64,000 bases of DNA, taken from contig JAZODA010000023.1 of NCBI GenBank assembly GCA_045596745.1, forward strand, positions 1-64,000, given 5' to 3'. A program made the position numbers and the translations under genes. The stretch comes from RGIG3009 sp045596745. Its GTDB lineage: Bacteria; Bacillota; Clostridia; Oscillospirales; Acutalibacteraceae. This document shows, piece by piece, positions 14,204 through 23,393 of this stretch (position 1 is its first letter; each line of letters opens with the position of its first letter). A model generated the notes under the pieces. The model did no database searches, was not told the DNA's origin, and was given only the letters and a program-made list of their open reading frames with translations.

Positions 14204-15660
14204 TGAAACTCCTCCTCTTTCTTGGCAGAGGCGGAGGTGTTATACACCAGCAGCGCCCCCACCGCCGTAATCACAAACACAATCACACCGATGACCGCCG
14301 CCAAATTGTAGTTTTGCTCCTCCACCGTCTGCTTGTACAGCCATGTCACGAGCAGGTCGGTCTTGCCTGCTTTGTAGTAATCCAGCGTCAGCGGCCCGCC
14401 GCGCGTCAGCAGATAAATGACGTTGAAGTTGTTGATGTTGGCGACAAACTGGGTGATGAGATACGGCGTGGTGACAAACAGCATATACGGCAATGTGATA
14501 CGGGTAAACATCCGCACAGGCCCTGCGCCGTCGATGCGTGCGCTTTCGTACATATCCTCGGGAATGTTCATCAGAATCCCCGACGTAATCAGCATGGTAT
14601 ACGGAATGCCCACCCACATATTCACAACGATTACCACAATTTTCGCCACCGTACCGTTTGTGAGAAACGGCACCGAGCCACTAATCCAACCAAGCTCGCG
14701 AAGCAGCACATTGAGTGCGCCCTCGTCCGCCAAAAGCTGGGACATCAGCATCAGGCTGACGAACTGCGGCACGGCGATGGTGAGGATGAACACGGTGCGC
14801 CAGAATTTTTTGAACCGTATCCCCTTTTTGTTGATCATCAGCGCCAGAATCATCCCGAACAGGTAGTTGGTAAAGGTGGCAAACACCGCCCACAGCAGCG
14901 TCCACAAAAGCAGATTGAGAAAGGTATGCCCCAGCTGTGTGTTGCCGCTGAACATTCCTGCAAAGTTGTCGAGTCCCACCCAGGTAAACAGATTGCCGGG
15001 CGGCTGATGCGTCTTGTCAAAATTGGTAAACGCAATCAGCACCATAAACAGCAGCGGCAACAGCGTAAAGGACACAACCAGCAGAATCGGCGGCGTGAGC
15101 AGGCTTATGTGATACCGCCGATCCGACAGCGATTGCAAGTCCTCACGGAAGGTGTCAAGCCGCCGTCCGTTTTGAACACGGCGTTGCGCGCGTACGGCGG
15201 CACGCAGGCTGTGAAAATACAAGTACAAAAACACGAGCGTCAGCAACACCGTCAGCACGCCGAACAGCAAAATCTGCATCGAGTTGTCGCCGGCGGTGTA
15301 GATATAAATGCCCTCGGCCTCGTCAAACACCTTGCCCTGTGTCACCGTACCGAGTGTCCGCAGACCCAACAGGTACTCCCACCCGAAGAGCCACATATAC
15401 AGGATGTATCCCACCTGCGAGAGCAGATACAAGATACCGCGCCCCCACTGCCCACGAAGGAGCGAGCCGGCACCCATAATAACGAAGGTCAGCCGTGTGC
15501 GCGGGTCGCCGTCACGGGCGGCACGCCCCACCGCCGCCACGCGCCCCAACAGATACCGTCCGCCCGACAGCAGCGCTTTGGGGACTGCCAATAACCCTCG
15601 CCGAACCGCCTGCATCCGCCCATGGGAAGGATGCACCTGCGTAAAGTCTTTGAAGTCCAT
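14200..15660 (-). CDS. malF: Maltodextrin ABC transporter permease MalF
   Basis: A 486-residue permease with an extended amino-terminal part: two membrane segments around residues 75-95 and 130-150, then a core of six. The EAA loop is ESARIDGAGPVRMFTRITLP (about residues 395-415). The additional amino-terminal region resembles Firmicute MalF/GanP. I chose the ATG at 15660, which has GAGGGG 6 bases upstream; longer readings run into malE. It lies 20 bases after malE and overlaps malG. Confidence 0.9.
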   Translation of the reverse strand: MDFKDFTQVHPSHGRMQAVRRGLLAVPKALLSGGRYLLGRVAAVGRAARDGDPRTRLTFVIMGAGSLLRGQWGRGILYLLSQVGYILYMWLFGWEYLLGLRTLGTVTQGKVFDEAEGIYIYTAGDNSMQILLFGVLTVLLTLVFLYLYFHSLRAAVRAQRRVQNGRRLDTFREDLQSLSDRRYHISLLTPPILLVVSFTLLPLLFMVLIAFTNFDKTHQPPGNLFTWVGLDNFAGMFSGNTQLGHTFLNLLLWTLLWAVFATFTNYLFGMILALMINKKGIRFKKFWRTVFILTIAVPQFVSLMLMSQLLADEGALNVLLRELGWISGSVPFLTNGTVAKIVVIVVNMWVGIPYTMLITSGILMNIPEDMYESARIDGAGPVRMFTRITLPYMLFVTTPYLITQFVANINNFNVIYLLTRGGPLTLDYYKAGKTDLLVTWLYKQTVEEQNYNLAAVIGVIVFVITAVGALLVYNTSASAKKEEEFQ

Positions 15661-15680
15661 GGCAGTCCCCTCTTTCTGCG

Positions 15681-16883
15681 TTATGCCGCCATCTGCGACA
15701 CCATAATATCCAGATACTGTTTCACCGTTTTGCTGTGGTCTTTCGTCTCCATCGCCGTGCCGAACGCTTCCAGCGGATCCCACGTGCTGTTGAGCACATT
15801 CGCCTGGCTGACACCGTACTTATTCTGCTCTGCCAGAGCCGCCAGAGCCACGTTGGCTTTCACCTTTTCGTTCGCCGCCGCTTTGGTGTTGGACGGGCCC
15901 ATCGCGCGCTTCTCAAACCGCATCAGCTGGTTTTCCTCATTGGTGAGAAACTCCGCCAGCTTCATCGCTTCTTTGGGATGCTTGGTGGCGGTGTTGACGC
16001 CCATCAGCTTGTATCCCGCAAAGCTCTTCATCTGCACCTGTTTTCCGTCCAGCGTGAATGTCGGCAGCTTCACGGCGGCGTAGTTGTCACCGAGCTTTTT
16101 CTTGATGGCTTCCGCCGTCCACGTGCCGGACACGCCTGCCGCAATGGTGTTGCCGATGCCGCCTGTCAGAATCGCATCCTCACCCGTAATAAACGCAGGA
16201 TGCTCGCAAAACGCCTTGACCGCTTCGCCTGCGGCAACGCCCTTTTCGTTGTTAAAATTGCAGACCTGCTTGCCGTTCTCCACGTCCAGCTTGCCGCCTG
16301 CGCTCAGGAAAAAGGACGCCACGTACCAACCGTTGGAGACATCCATCAGCACCTTTTTACCCTTGGCCTGTGCTGCGTCCATCAATCCGTCCAGCGTCTT
16401 GACGTCATCCGCCGACAGCACACTTTTGTCATAGTACAGGAAATAGCCGTTGTCCGCCGTCATCGGGTAGGCGTACAGCTTGCCGTTTCGGGTGGCGGCC
16501 TTCACCGAACCCTCGCTGTTCTGTGAGGTGATGCTGCTTTTGTTCAGCGTAATCTCATACAACACACCGGCATCCACCAAATCACCGAGCTGGTCATCGG
16601 GAAACGCAAACACGTCTGCCGCCGCCGAGGGGTCTTCCATCAGCTTGGTCTGCGTGTCCTTTTCGCCCACCACACCAAACGTGATGTTATAGGTCGTGTT
16701 GGGGTTCGCCTTTTTGAACTGCTCCACCATCGTGCGGAGCATCTCCTGATCCTCCTGTGCGCCCCACACCTTGAGGTTGACGGTATCCCCCGCCACTTCG
16801 CCGTTTTCACGGCTGCAGGCGGACAGCGACAGCAGCAGTACCACTGCCATCAGTATCGCACCGAGTCTTCTTCGCATTGTCAT
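15681..16883 (-). CDS. malE: Maltodextrin-binding lipoprotein MalE
   Basis: A 400-residue extracytoplasmic solute-binding protein. The signal peptide ends in the lipobox LSLSAC, so the mature protein should be lipid-anchored. The family motifs LKVWGAQEDQEMLRTMVEQF and DVFAFPDDQLGDLVDAG are those of maltose/maltodextrin-binding proteins. The start was set at the ATG at 16883, with AGAGGG a few bases upstream. It captures the ligand for MalFG. A terminator-like hairpin between glgP and malE may set the relative amount of upstream enzymes and binding protein. Confidence 0.9.
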   Translation of the reverse strand: MTMRRRLGAILMAVVLLLSLSACSRENGEVAGDTVNLKVWGAQEDQEMLRTMVEQFKKANPNTTYNITFGVVGEKDTQTKLMEDPSAAADVFAFPDDQLGDLVDAGVLYEITLNKSSITSQNSEGSVKAATRNGKLYAYPMTADNGYFLYYDKSVLSADDVKTLDGLMDAAQAKGKKVLMDVSNGWYVASFFLSAGGKLDVENGKQVCNFNNEKGVAAGEAVKAFCEHPAFITGEDAILTGGIGNTIAAGVSGTWTAEAIKKKLGDNYAAVKLPTFTLDGKQVQMKSFAGYKLMGVNTATKHPKEAMKLAEFLTNEENQLMRFEKRAMGPSNTKAAANEKVKANVALAALAEQNKYGVSQANVLNSTWDPLEAFGTAMETKDHSKTVKQYLDIMVSQMAA

Positions 16884-16899
16884 TCGGTTCCCTCTTTTC

Positions 16900-16945
16900 A
16901 AAATAGAAATAGCCGAGGGCAACCGGTGCGGTTTCCCTCGGCTAT
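16900..16945 (-). terminator. Intercistronic hairpin between glgP and malE
   Basis: An 11-bp stem (16909-16919 with 16935-16945) followed on the minus strand by an imperfect T-rich run. It lies within the mal unit, so it may be a leaky terminator or an RNA-stabilising processing element. Confidence 0.6.
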
Positions 16946-16968
16946 AGTATGATAACAGGATAAACGAT

Positions 16969-19305
16969 TTATTCAGCGCCAAGACCCCAGATTTGCTCTG
17001 CATACTCACGGATGGTGCGGTCACTGGAGAACTTGCCTGCGTTCGCGATGTTCATCAGCCCCTTGCGCGCGAACGCCTCGCGGTCGCGGTAATCGCGGTT
17101 GGTACGCAGCCGCGCATCGCAGTAGGATTCAAAATCCCACAGCAGGAAATACTGGTCGGGGCGATGCCAGCTTGCCCCCTCGGTCAGCGAGGTGTACAGC
17201 TCGCGGAACATTCCCGTGCCGCCGTCGTCAAACGTGCCGTCAATAAGCGTTTCCACCACGCGGCGCAACCGTTTGGAACGTGCAAGCAGTTTGTTCGGGT
17301 CGTAGCTTTCACGAATCGCGCTGATGTCCTCCACCCGCGCGCCGAAGATATAGTTGTTCTCCTCGCCTGCCTGCTCCACAATCTCGATGTTCGCACCGTC
17401 ATATGTGCCGAGCGTCACCGCACCGTTGAGCATAAACTTCATATTGCCCGTACCCGACGCTTCCGTACCGGCGGTGGAAATCTGCTCCGACACATCGGTA
17501 GCGGGAATCAGCTTTTCCGCATAGGACACGTTGTAATTGGAAACAAACAGCACCTGCATCCGATCCCGCACTTCGGGGTCGCTCTCAATCAGCTCGGAGG
17601 TGGCGTTGATGAATTTGATAATGCCCTTCGCGCGGAAGTAACCCGGTGCCGCTTTCGCACCGAACAGGTACGCCGTCGGCGTAAAGTCGGTAATGCGTCC
17701 GTCCTTCAGCCCGAAATACGTATCCAGCACCGCAAAGGCATTGAGCAGCTGACGCTTGTACTCGTGCAGACGCTTAATCTGCACATCGAACAGGAAGTCT
17801 TCCCGCAGCACCTTGCCCTCGCGCTTGAGGACATACTCCGCCAGCCGCTTCTTGTTACGTGCGCGGATGTCCATCAATTTGCCGAGAAACACAGGGTCAT
17901 CGGCATAGGTTTCCAGTGCTTTGAGGGTATCCAGCTCCGTCATCCAGCGGTTGCCCACCGTCTCGGTGATGAGCCGCGAAAGCTCGGGGTTCGCCAACGC
18001 CAAAAACCGACGCTGCGTGATACCGTTGGTCTTATTCTGGAATCGTTCGGGATACAGCGCATACCACTCCGGCAGCGCATCGCTTTTGAGCAGCTCGGTG
18101 TGCAGTCGCGCCACACCGTTGACCGAATGGGTGGCAAAAATCGCCATACGCGCCATATGGATGCGCTCACCGTCGATGATGTCATACAACGCCGTATCCG
18201 CAACACCGCGTTCGGCAAGCTCCGCACGCAGCGCCTTTTGCAGCAGCACCACATAGCGGTACACCTGCGGCAACACCGAGCGAAACAGCTTGATGTCCCA
18301 CTTTTCCAGCGCTTCCGGCATAATGGTGTGGTTGGTATAGGCAAAGGTACGCCGTGCAATGTCCAGCGCAGTGTCGAACGCCACGCCCTCTTCCTCCACA
18401 AGCAGACGAATCAGCTCAGGAATCGCCACGGTGGGATGCGTATCGTTGAGCTGGATGGCATACGCTTCGGGGAACTGCGAAAACTCATTCCCGAAGCGCG
18501 CCTTATACCGCCGCAGAATGTCCTGCAGCGAGGCGCTGGAGAAGAAATACTGCTGCTTCAAGCGCAGCTTCTTACCGGCGTTGGTGTCGTCGTTGGGATA
18601 CAGCACCGCCGAAATGCGCTCCGCCTTGTTGCGAGCGCGCACGGCGCTGTCATATTTCTGCTTGTTGAACAGGTCAAAGTCAAAGTCACAAAGCGCTTCC
18701 GCCTGCCACAGGCGCAGGGTGTTGACGGTGTCGGTACCATAGCCGATGACAGGGCTGTCGTACGGCACGGCCCACACCTCTTCGTCCGCAAAGCAGATGC
18801 GCACCCGCTCGTCCTCGCGGCGCACCGACCACGGGTCACCGAACGCCGTCCAATCGTCGGTTTCCTCGCACTGGAAGCCGTTCTCGAAATGCTGACGGAA
18901 CAAACCGTAGCGATAGCGGATGCCGTAGCCGTCCAGCGGAATATCGTGGGTGGCGGCGGACTCCAGAAAACACGCCGCCAGCCGTCCCAAGCCGCCGTTG
19001 CCCAGCGCGGCATCCTCGATTTCCTCGAACACCGTGGTGCTGACGCCGTGCGCTTCCAGCATCCGCCGCACGTCGGCGAGCAGCCCCATATTCATCAGAT
19101 TCGCTTCCACCACACGCCCCACCAAAAACTCGGCGGAGAAATAGGCGGCGCGCTTGCCGTCGGCAGACTTCCACCGCTCGGACAGCCGTGCCATCGCCGC
19201 TTTGGACACCGCGTTATACAGCTCACTCGCCGAAGCCTGTGCGATGGTTTTGTGGCAGTCGTACTGCAGTACCGTCTGTATCTCTTTTTCAAAGGTATGC
19301 TCCAT
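16969..19305 (-). CDS. glgP: Glycogen/maltodextrin phosphorylase
   Basis: A 778-residue GT35 phosphorylase releasing glucose-1-phosphate from alpha-1,4-glucans. Landmarks are AAYFSAEFLVGR near the start, EDAALGNGGLGRLAACFLES, AIQLNDTHPT, and the PLP-site region EASGTGNMKFMLNGAVTLGT, with the PLP lysine in NMKF. The length is usual. The ATG at 19305 overlaps the malQ stop; a GTG three bases earlier has slightly better spacing to AAAGGA. Phosphorolysis conserves energy from imported maltodextrins, and the malQ neighbour supplies the complementary disproportionation. Confidence 0.96.
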   Translation of the reverse strand: MEHTFEKEIQTVLQYDCHKTIAQASASELYNAVSKAAMARLSERWKSADGKRAAYFSAEFLVGRVVEANLMNMGLLADVRRMLEAHGVSTTVFEEIEDAALGNGGLGRLAACFLESAATHDIPLDGYGIRYRYGLFRQHFENGFQCEETDDWTAFGDPWSVRREDERVRICFADEEVWAVPYDSPVIGYGTDTVNTLRLWQAEALCDFDFDLFNKQKYDSAVRARNKAERISAVLYPNDDTNAGKKLRLKQQYFFSSASLQDILRRYKARFGNEFSQFPEAYAIQLNDTHPTVAIPELIRLLVEEEGVAFDTALDIARRTFAYTNHTIMPEALEKWDIKLFRSVLPQVYRYVVLLQKALRAELAERGVADTALYDIIDGERIHMARMAIFATHSVNGVARLHTELLKSDALPEWYALYPERFQNKTNGITQRRFLALANPELSRLITETVGNRWMTELDTLKALETYADDPVFLGKLMDIRARNKKRLAEYVLKREGKVLREDFLFDVQIKRLHEYKRQLLNAFAVLDTYFGLKDGRITDFTPTAYLFGAKAAPGYFRAKGIIKFINATSELIESDPEVRDRMQVLFVSNYNVSYAEKLIPATDVSEQISTAGTEASGTGNMKFMLNGAVTLGTYDGANIEIVEQAGEENNYIFGARVEDISAIRESYDPNKLLARSKRLRRVVETLIDGTFDDGGTGMFRELYTSLTEGASWHRPDQYFLLWDFESYCDARLRTNRDYRDREAFARKGLMNIANAGKFSSDRTIREYAEQIWGLGAE

Positions 19306-20795
19306 CACTTGCCGTTCCTTTCTCTGCTATAGAGTCGTACCAGCTCCCGCAGCTCCTCGCTGAGCGGTTGGGTCAGCTGCTGCGGCTGCAGCCGCCACTG
19401 CCAGTTACCGCCCAAGGTGGAGGGCGTATTCATCCGCGCGCTGTCATCCAGCGCCAGAACATCCTGCATCTGGAAAATCGCCACATCCGCCACACTGCCG
19501 TATGCCGCACGAAGCATTGCTCGCGGCAGCTCGCTCATACGGCGAATGTGCAGGTAGGCTTTGAGAAACCGTTTCGCTTCGCCGCGCAGCCGCTGACCGA
19601 AGCCGACCACCGTTTCGTTATCGTGCGTACCGCCGTAGACGACACAGTTTTGCTCGTAATGATGCGGCAGATACTCGTTGTCGGGTCCGCTTTCAAACGC
19701 GAAGAGCAGCACCTTCATACCGGGATATCCGGCACGAGCGCGCAGCCGCCGCACCGTCGTATGAAGCACGCCGAGATCCTCCGCTAAAATGCGTGTCTCC
19801 CCTCGCGCACTGTCCAACGCATCGGTCAGTGCCTTGCCGGGGCCTTTCTGCCACGCACCGCCTTTGGCGGTCTTGCAGGACGCAGGAATCGCAAAATACC
19901 GCGCCATACCGATGAAATGGTCGATACGCACCACATCGTACAGACGGGAACACGCCGCCATTCGCGCACGCCACCATGCAAAGCCATCCTCCGCCATACG
20001 GTCATAGCGGTAGAGCGGATTGCCCCAGAGCTGTCCATCCTCGGAGAAGTAGTCCGGCGGCACGCCTGCCACACGGGTGGGATAGCCGTCCTCCTCCAAT
20101 TCGAACAATTCGGGGTGCGCCCACACGTCGGCACTGTCCTGCGCCACATAAATCGGAATATCGCCAATCAGCTGAATGCCGTGGTCGTTAGCATAGGCTT
20201 TCAGTGCCGCCCACTGGCGGAAAAACCAAAACTGACAGCATTTCCAAAACCGCACTTCCGCCGAAAGCTCGGCAGCGGCCCTTGCCAATGCCTCACTCTG
20301 CCGCTTTCGGAGCGGCTCGTCCCACAGCATCCACGCCTGCTCGTTGTTTTGCGCTTTCAGCGCCATATACAAGGCATAATCATCCAGCCACGCCGCTTCG
20401 CGCAAACAGAATTCTTCAAACTCCGCACTCTCCGCGAACCGCGCCGCCGCTTTGCGCAGCGTCCCAAACCGCGTGCGGTAGAGCCACTCGTAAGGAATCG
20501 TCTCGTCCGTCGTTTTGGCGGCGGCAAGCTCCGCCTCCGTCAGCAGTTCCTCGGCCGCCAACCGCTCCAAATCGATGAAATACGGATTCCCTGCAAACGC
20601 GGAAAAGGATTGGTACGGACTGTCGCCGTATCCGGTAGGGCCTACCGGCAGCACCTGCCAATAGGTCTGTCCCGCGTCGCTCAAAAAATCCACAAACCGA
20701 AACGCCTCGTCACCGAGCGAACCGATACCGTAAACCGACGGCAGACTGCCAATGGGAAGCAGAATACCTGCGCCGCGCGTCAGACGCGTTTGCAT
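19305..20795 (-). CDS. malQ: 4-alpha-glucanotransferase (amylomaltase, GH77)
   Basis: A 496-residue GH77 enzyme that transfers glucan segments between maltodextrins and frees glucose. It opens with GILLPIGSLPSVYGIG and QVLPVGPTGYGDSPYQ. The nucleophile Asp292 lies in VVRIDHF, the acid/base Glu339 in ILAEDLG, and the transition-state Asp in GTHDNETV. The start is ATG 20795 with GAGGTG 5 bases upstream. It is the first gene of the minus-strand mal unit. Confidence 0.96.
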   Translation of the reverse strand: MQTRLTRGAGILLPIGSLPSVYGIGSLGDEAFRFVDFLSDAGQTYWQVLPVGPTGYGDSPYQSFSAFAGNPYFIDLERLAAEELLTEAELAAAKTTDETIPYEWLYRTRFGTLRKAAARFAESAEFEEFCLREAAWLDDYALYMALKAQNNEQAWMLWDEPLRKRQSEALARAAAELSAEVRFWKCCQFWFFRQWAALKAYANDHGIQLIGDIPIYVAQDSADVWAHPELFELEEDGYPTRVAGVPPDYFSEDGQLWGNPLYRYDRMAEDGFAWWRARMAACSRLYDVVRIDHFIGMARYFAIPASCKTAKGGAWQKGPGKALTDALDSARGETRILAEDLGVLHTTVRRLRARAGYPGMKVLLFAFESGPDNEYLPHHYEQNCVVYGGTHDNETVVGFGQRLRGEAKRFLKAYLHIRRMSELPRAMLRAAYGSVADVAIFQMQDVLALDDSARMNTPSTLGGNWQWRLQPQQLTQPLSEELRELVRLYSRERNGK

Positions 20796-20856
20796 ACGAT
20801 CACCTCTCAACCGTTAGTATGGTAAAAAACAACTCTATCATTCGTATCGTAACGAA

Positions 20857-20868
20857 CAAGTATACTTG
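20857..20868. promoter_or_regulatory. Palindromic site between malQ and the divergent lipoprotein gene
   Basis: The perfect 12-bp palindrome CAAGTATACTTG overlaps the -35 of the plus-strand promoter and lies about 60 bases upstream of malQ. Its position suits a shared regulator, for example a LacI/MalR-type repressor, but none is encoded here. Confidence 0.4.
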
Positions 20869-20894
20869 CATTTATAAAACTGCTGTGTTATGAT
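20866..20894 (+). promoter_or_regulatory. Sigma-A promoter of the beta-propeller lipoprotein
   Basis: TTGCAT (20866-20871), 17-base spacer, TATGAT (20889-20894) with a TGT extension. Confidence 0.75.
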
Positions 20895-20919
20895 GGACAG
20901 ACGAAAGGAGGGAGCGTTT

Positions 20920-22125
20920 ATGAAGCGTCTCCTTGCTGTGCTGCTCATCGCTTTCGTATTAACCGCGTCCACGTCCTGCAGCAGCGGCACAACCACCACG
21001 ACCACAACCACCACAACGCCCACCACCGTGCCCTCGATGGTTCCCTCCGTCGAAGGACAGCTGTACGTCGAGCTCGGCGTTGCCGCAGAGGGCGCCTATC
21101 GCAGCGGCGGCGTACCGCGCAATCCGTGGGATGTGGAAATGTATAACGGTCGCCTGTATGTTGCCAGCGGCGACTTCGACAAAAACGCAGGCCCTGTCTA
21201 TGTGTGGTATTATGATTTCGACGCCAATGCGTGGGAAGTCGATTCCATCATCGAGGATGAGCAGATTTCCCGTTTCAATACCATTGACGGCAAGCTCTAC
21301 CTCCCCGGCATCGACCCCAAAGTCTCGTGGGATGTCGGCTCGTACTACCGCTTGGACGGCGAGGAATGGGATATGCTCGTAAACCTCCCCGGCAGCATCC
21401 ACAACTTCGACATCGTAAAGCACGACGGCAAGCTGTTTGCCGGTATCGGCGTGCAGGACGGCAATATGCCTGCACTCGTCACCACCGATGAGGAAACCTG
21501 GACACCTGTGAACTTCTACCGCGACGGTGAACTGATTAACACCACCGACTACACCTTCACCCGTGTGTACGATTTCTTCACCTTAAGCGGTGAGCTGTAC
21601 GCCTATCTTTCCCAAAGCTCCTCGGGTCTGACCTCGTATTACGAGATTTATCACTATGACGGCGAAAACTTTGTGCTGTACAGCGAACTGCCGACGAAGC
21701 TGAACTTCAGTCGCAAAAACACCTACACCCACTTCCACCAGCGCGTGGAATACAAAGGGTATCAGTACCTCGCCAACGGCAACCTGTACCGCTCGGCGGA
21801 TATGATTACCGCCGAAAAGATTACCCCGAACGGCGACCCCGAAATCAACGACCTGCGTGTGGTGGGCGATAAGCTGTACGCGCTGTGCAGCGAAGAATAC
21901 ACCACCGACGGCGGCGAGACCGCGTTCTACAACTCCTTGCAGGTAACGACCGACGGCAAAACCTTCACCGAGGTGTTCCGCTTCTCCTACCCTGTGCGCG
22001 CTCTCAGCTTCACGTATGAAAACGGCACGGTGTTCATCGGTATGGGCTTCGGCGTCAAAGCCGCCAAGACCCATGTGTACTACGACGAAAACGGTATGAT
22101 TCTCGCAATCAACCGTGTGCTGTAA
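20920..22125 (+). CDS. Lipoprotein with beta-propeller-like domain
   Basis: A 401-residue predicted lipoprotein. The signal peptide leads to Cys20 (TASTSC), followed by a linker of about ten consecutive threonines and more Thr/Pro. The remainder has repeated units of 40-60 residues with G-x-L-Y cores: YNGRLYVASG, IDGKLYLPGI, HDGKLFAGIG, LSGELYAYLS, VGDKLYALCS and ENGTVFIGMG. It is related to the carboxy-terminal half of the protein at 7097-8932. No catalytic motif is visible; a binding or surface-display role is possible. The ATG at 20920 has AAGGAGG 8 bases upstream; an earlier in-frame ATG lies within the promoter. It is divergent from malQ. Confidence 0.7.
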   Translation: MKRLLAVLLIAFVLTASTSCSSGTTTTTTTTTTPTTVPSMVPSVEGQLYVELGVAAEGAYRSGGVPRNPWDVEMYNGRLYVASGDFDKNAGPVYVWYYDFDANAWEVDSIIEDEQISRFNTIDGKLYLPGIDPKVSWDVGSYYRLDGEEWDMLVNLPGSIHNFDIVKHDGKLFAGIGVQDGNMPALVTTDEETWTPVNFYRDGELINTTDYTFTRVYDFFTLSGELYAYLSQSSSGLTSYYEIYHYDGENFVLYSELPTKLNFSRKNTYTHFHQRVEYKGYQYLANGNLYRSADMITAEKITPNGDPEINDLRVVGDKLYALCSEEYTTDGGETAFYNSLQVTTDGKTFTEVFRFSYPVRALSFTYENGTVFIGMGFGVKAAKTHVYYDENGMILAINRVL

Positions 22126-22139
22126 TCACGAAAACAAAA

Positions 22140-22168
22140 ATCCGCTCTCGGTTGAGGGCGGATTTTTT
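22140..22168 (+). terminator. Terminator of the lipoprotein gene
   Basis: A 10-bp stem (22140-22149 with 22154-22163, one G-U pair) and six T residues (22163-22168). Confidence 0.85.
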
Positions 22169-22178
22169 GTCTCTCGGT

Positions 22179-22910
22179 TCAGATAACAAACCCGCCGTTT
22201 ACGCCCAGCACCTGTCCCGTGATAAACGAGGCACGTTCGGAAGCGAAAAACAGCAAAGCCTCGGCCACATCCTCGGGCGTTCCCAACCGCTCAAGCGGTG
22301 TCTCCGCTGCCAGTGCCGCACGGGTTTCGTCATCCAGCGATGCGCACATCGCCGTATCGATAACACCCGGCGTCACGCAGTTGATACGAATCCCCGCAGG
22401 GCCGAGCTCCTTGGCAAGCGCCTTGGTAAAGCCGATGAGTCCCGCTTTGGCGGCGGAATAGGCCACCTCGCAGGAAGCGCCTACCTCGCCCCACATGGAG
22501 GACACCGTCAGAATCACGCCGCTGTGACGGCGCACCATCGACGGCACCACCGCATGGGCGCAGTGATACGCACCGTCCAGATGCACCCCTATCATACGGT
22601 GCCACTCTTCGGGCGTCGTGTCGGTAAGCAGTGCCTGCTTCGCCACACCGGCGTTGTGAATCAGCACATCCACCCCACCGCAGCGTTCGGTCACCGTTTG
22701 CACCATCGCTTCCACGGCGGCATACTCCGCCACGTCGGCGCAAACCGCAAACGCCTCGCCGCCTGCGGCGGTAATCTCCGCCACCAGCGCCTCAGCGCCC
22801 TCGCGGTCGGCACGGTAATTCACCGCCACCGCATATCCGTTTTTGGCAAACAGACGCGCCGCCGCCGCACCAATGCCACGGGAAGCGCCTGTAATCAGCA
22901 CGGTTTTCAT
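22179..22910 (-). CDS. Short-chain dehydrogenase, FabG-like
   Basis: A 243-residue classical SDR. It has the cofactor motif TGASRGIGAAAARLF (residues 7-21), the NAG motif in LIHNAGVA and the catalytic Ser-Tyr-Lys set (TVSSMWG ... YSAAKAG). The closing ITGQVLGVNGGFVI is typical of the FabG group. The preference for NADP and 3-oxoacyl-ACP is inferred from similarity to FabG; it stands in a DNA-repair/nucleotide operon rather than a fab cluster, so the physiological substrate is uncertain. The ATG lies 3 bases after the comEB stop. Confidence 0.85.
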   Translation of the reverse strand: MKTVLITGASRGIGAAAARLFAKNGYAVAVNYRADREGAEALVAEITAAGGEAFAVCADVAEYAAVEAMVQTVTERCGGVDVLIHNAGVAKQALLTDTTPEEWHRMIGVHLDGAYHCAHAVVPSMVRRHSGVILTVSSMWGEVGASCEVAYSAAKAGLIGFTKALAKELGPAGIRINCVTPGVIDTAMCASLDDETRAALAAETPLERLGTPEDVAEALLFFASERASFITGQVLGVNGGFVI

Positions 22911-22913
22911 GGC

Positions 22914-23393
22914 TTACAGCTCCAGCGTCACAGATTTTTGGCTCATCTCAAACGGACGATACGTAACGCCCGTCATATCGAACATCCGCTTGGAAGCAAT
23001 CACCGAATCCGAATCGGCATACTTGTCCTGCAGATAGATAACCTCGCGGATACCCGACTGAATGATGGCCTTGGCGCACTCATTGCAGGGGAACAGCGTG
23101 GTGTACACCTTCGAGCCCTCCAGGCCGGCACGACCATGGTTCAAAATGGCGTTCAGCTCGGCGTGGCAGACGAACAGATACTTCGTGTTCAGCGGATCGC
23201 CGTCGCGGTCCCACGGCATATCATCGTCGGGGCAACCGATCGGCATACCGTTGTAGCCCATCGACAGGATTTTGTTATCCTGACCCACGATGCAAGCACC
23301 GACCTGCGTGCCGGGATCCTTGCTGCGCTGCGCCGAAAGCAGCGCAACACCCATAAAGTATTCGTCCCAAGACAGATAGTTTTCCCGTTTCAT
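22914..23393 (-). CDS. comEB: dCMP deaminase (ComEB type)
   Basis: A 159-residue zinc deaminase converting dCMP to dUMP for thymidylate synthesis. The zinc site is visible as HAE (His77, Glu79) and PCNEC (Cys103, Cys106). The opening NYLSWDEYFMGVALLSAQRS is characteristic of this family. The ATG at 23393 overlaps the mutY stop as ATGA and has GGAGG 7 bases or so upstream. It is part of the prfC-to-fabG unit. Confidence 0.93.
   Translation of the reverse strand: MKRENYLSWDEYFMGVALLSAQRSKDPGTQVGACIVGQDNKILSMGYNGMPIGCPDDDMPWDRDGDPLNTKYLFVCHAELNAILNHGRAGLEGSKVYTTLFPCNECAKAIIQSGIREVIYLQDKYADSDSVIASKRMFDMTGVTYRPFEMSQKSVTLEL

Noticed and set aside
16993..19332. A 779-codon open frame on the plus strand exactly opposite glgP, and similar long antisense frames opposite polC (58447-61989), the phosphoesterase array (41083-43506, 43463-45709) and malF
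   Set aside because: They are mirror frames produced by the GC-rich third-position bias of the genuine genes. The products are rich in His, Arg and Gln, match no family and lack ribosome sites.
20980..21035. ACC-rich tandem run in the lipoprotein gene, considered as a mini-satellite or CRISPR-like repeat
   Set aside because: It is in frame and encodes a Thr/Pro linker after the lipobox cysteine, as is common in surface lipoproteins. No spacer structure exists.
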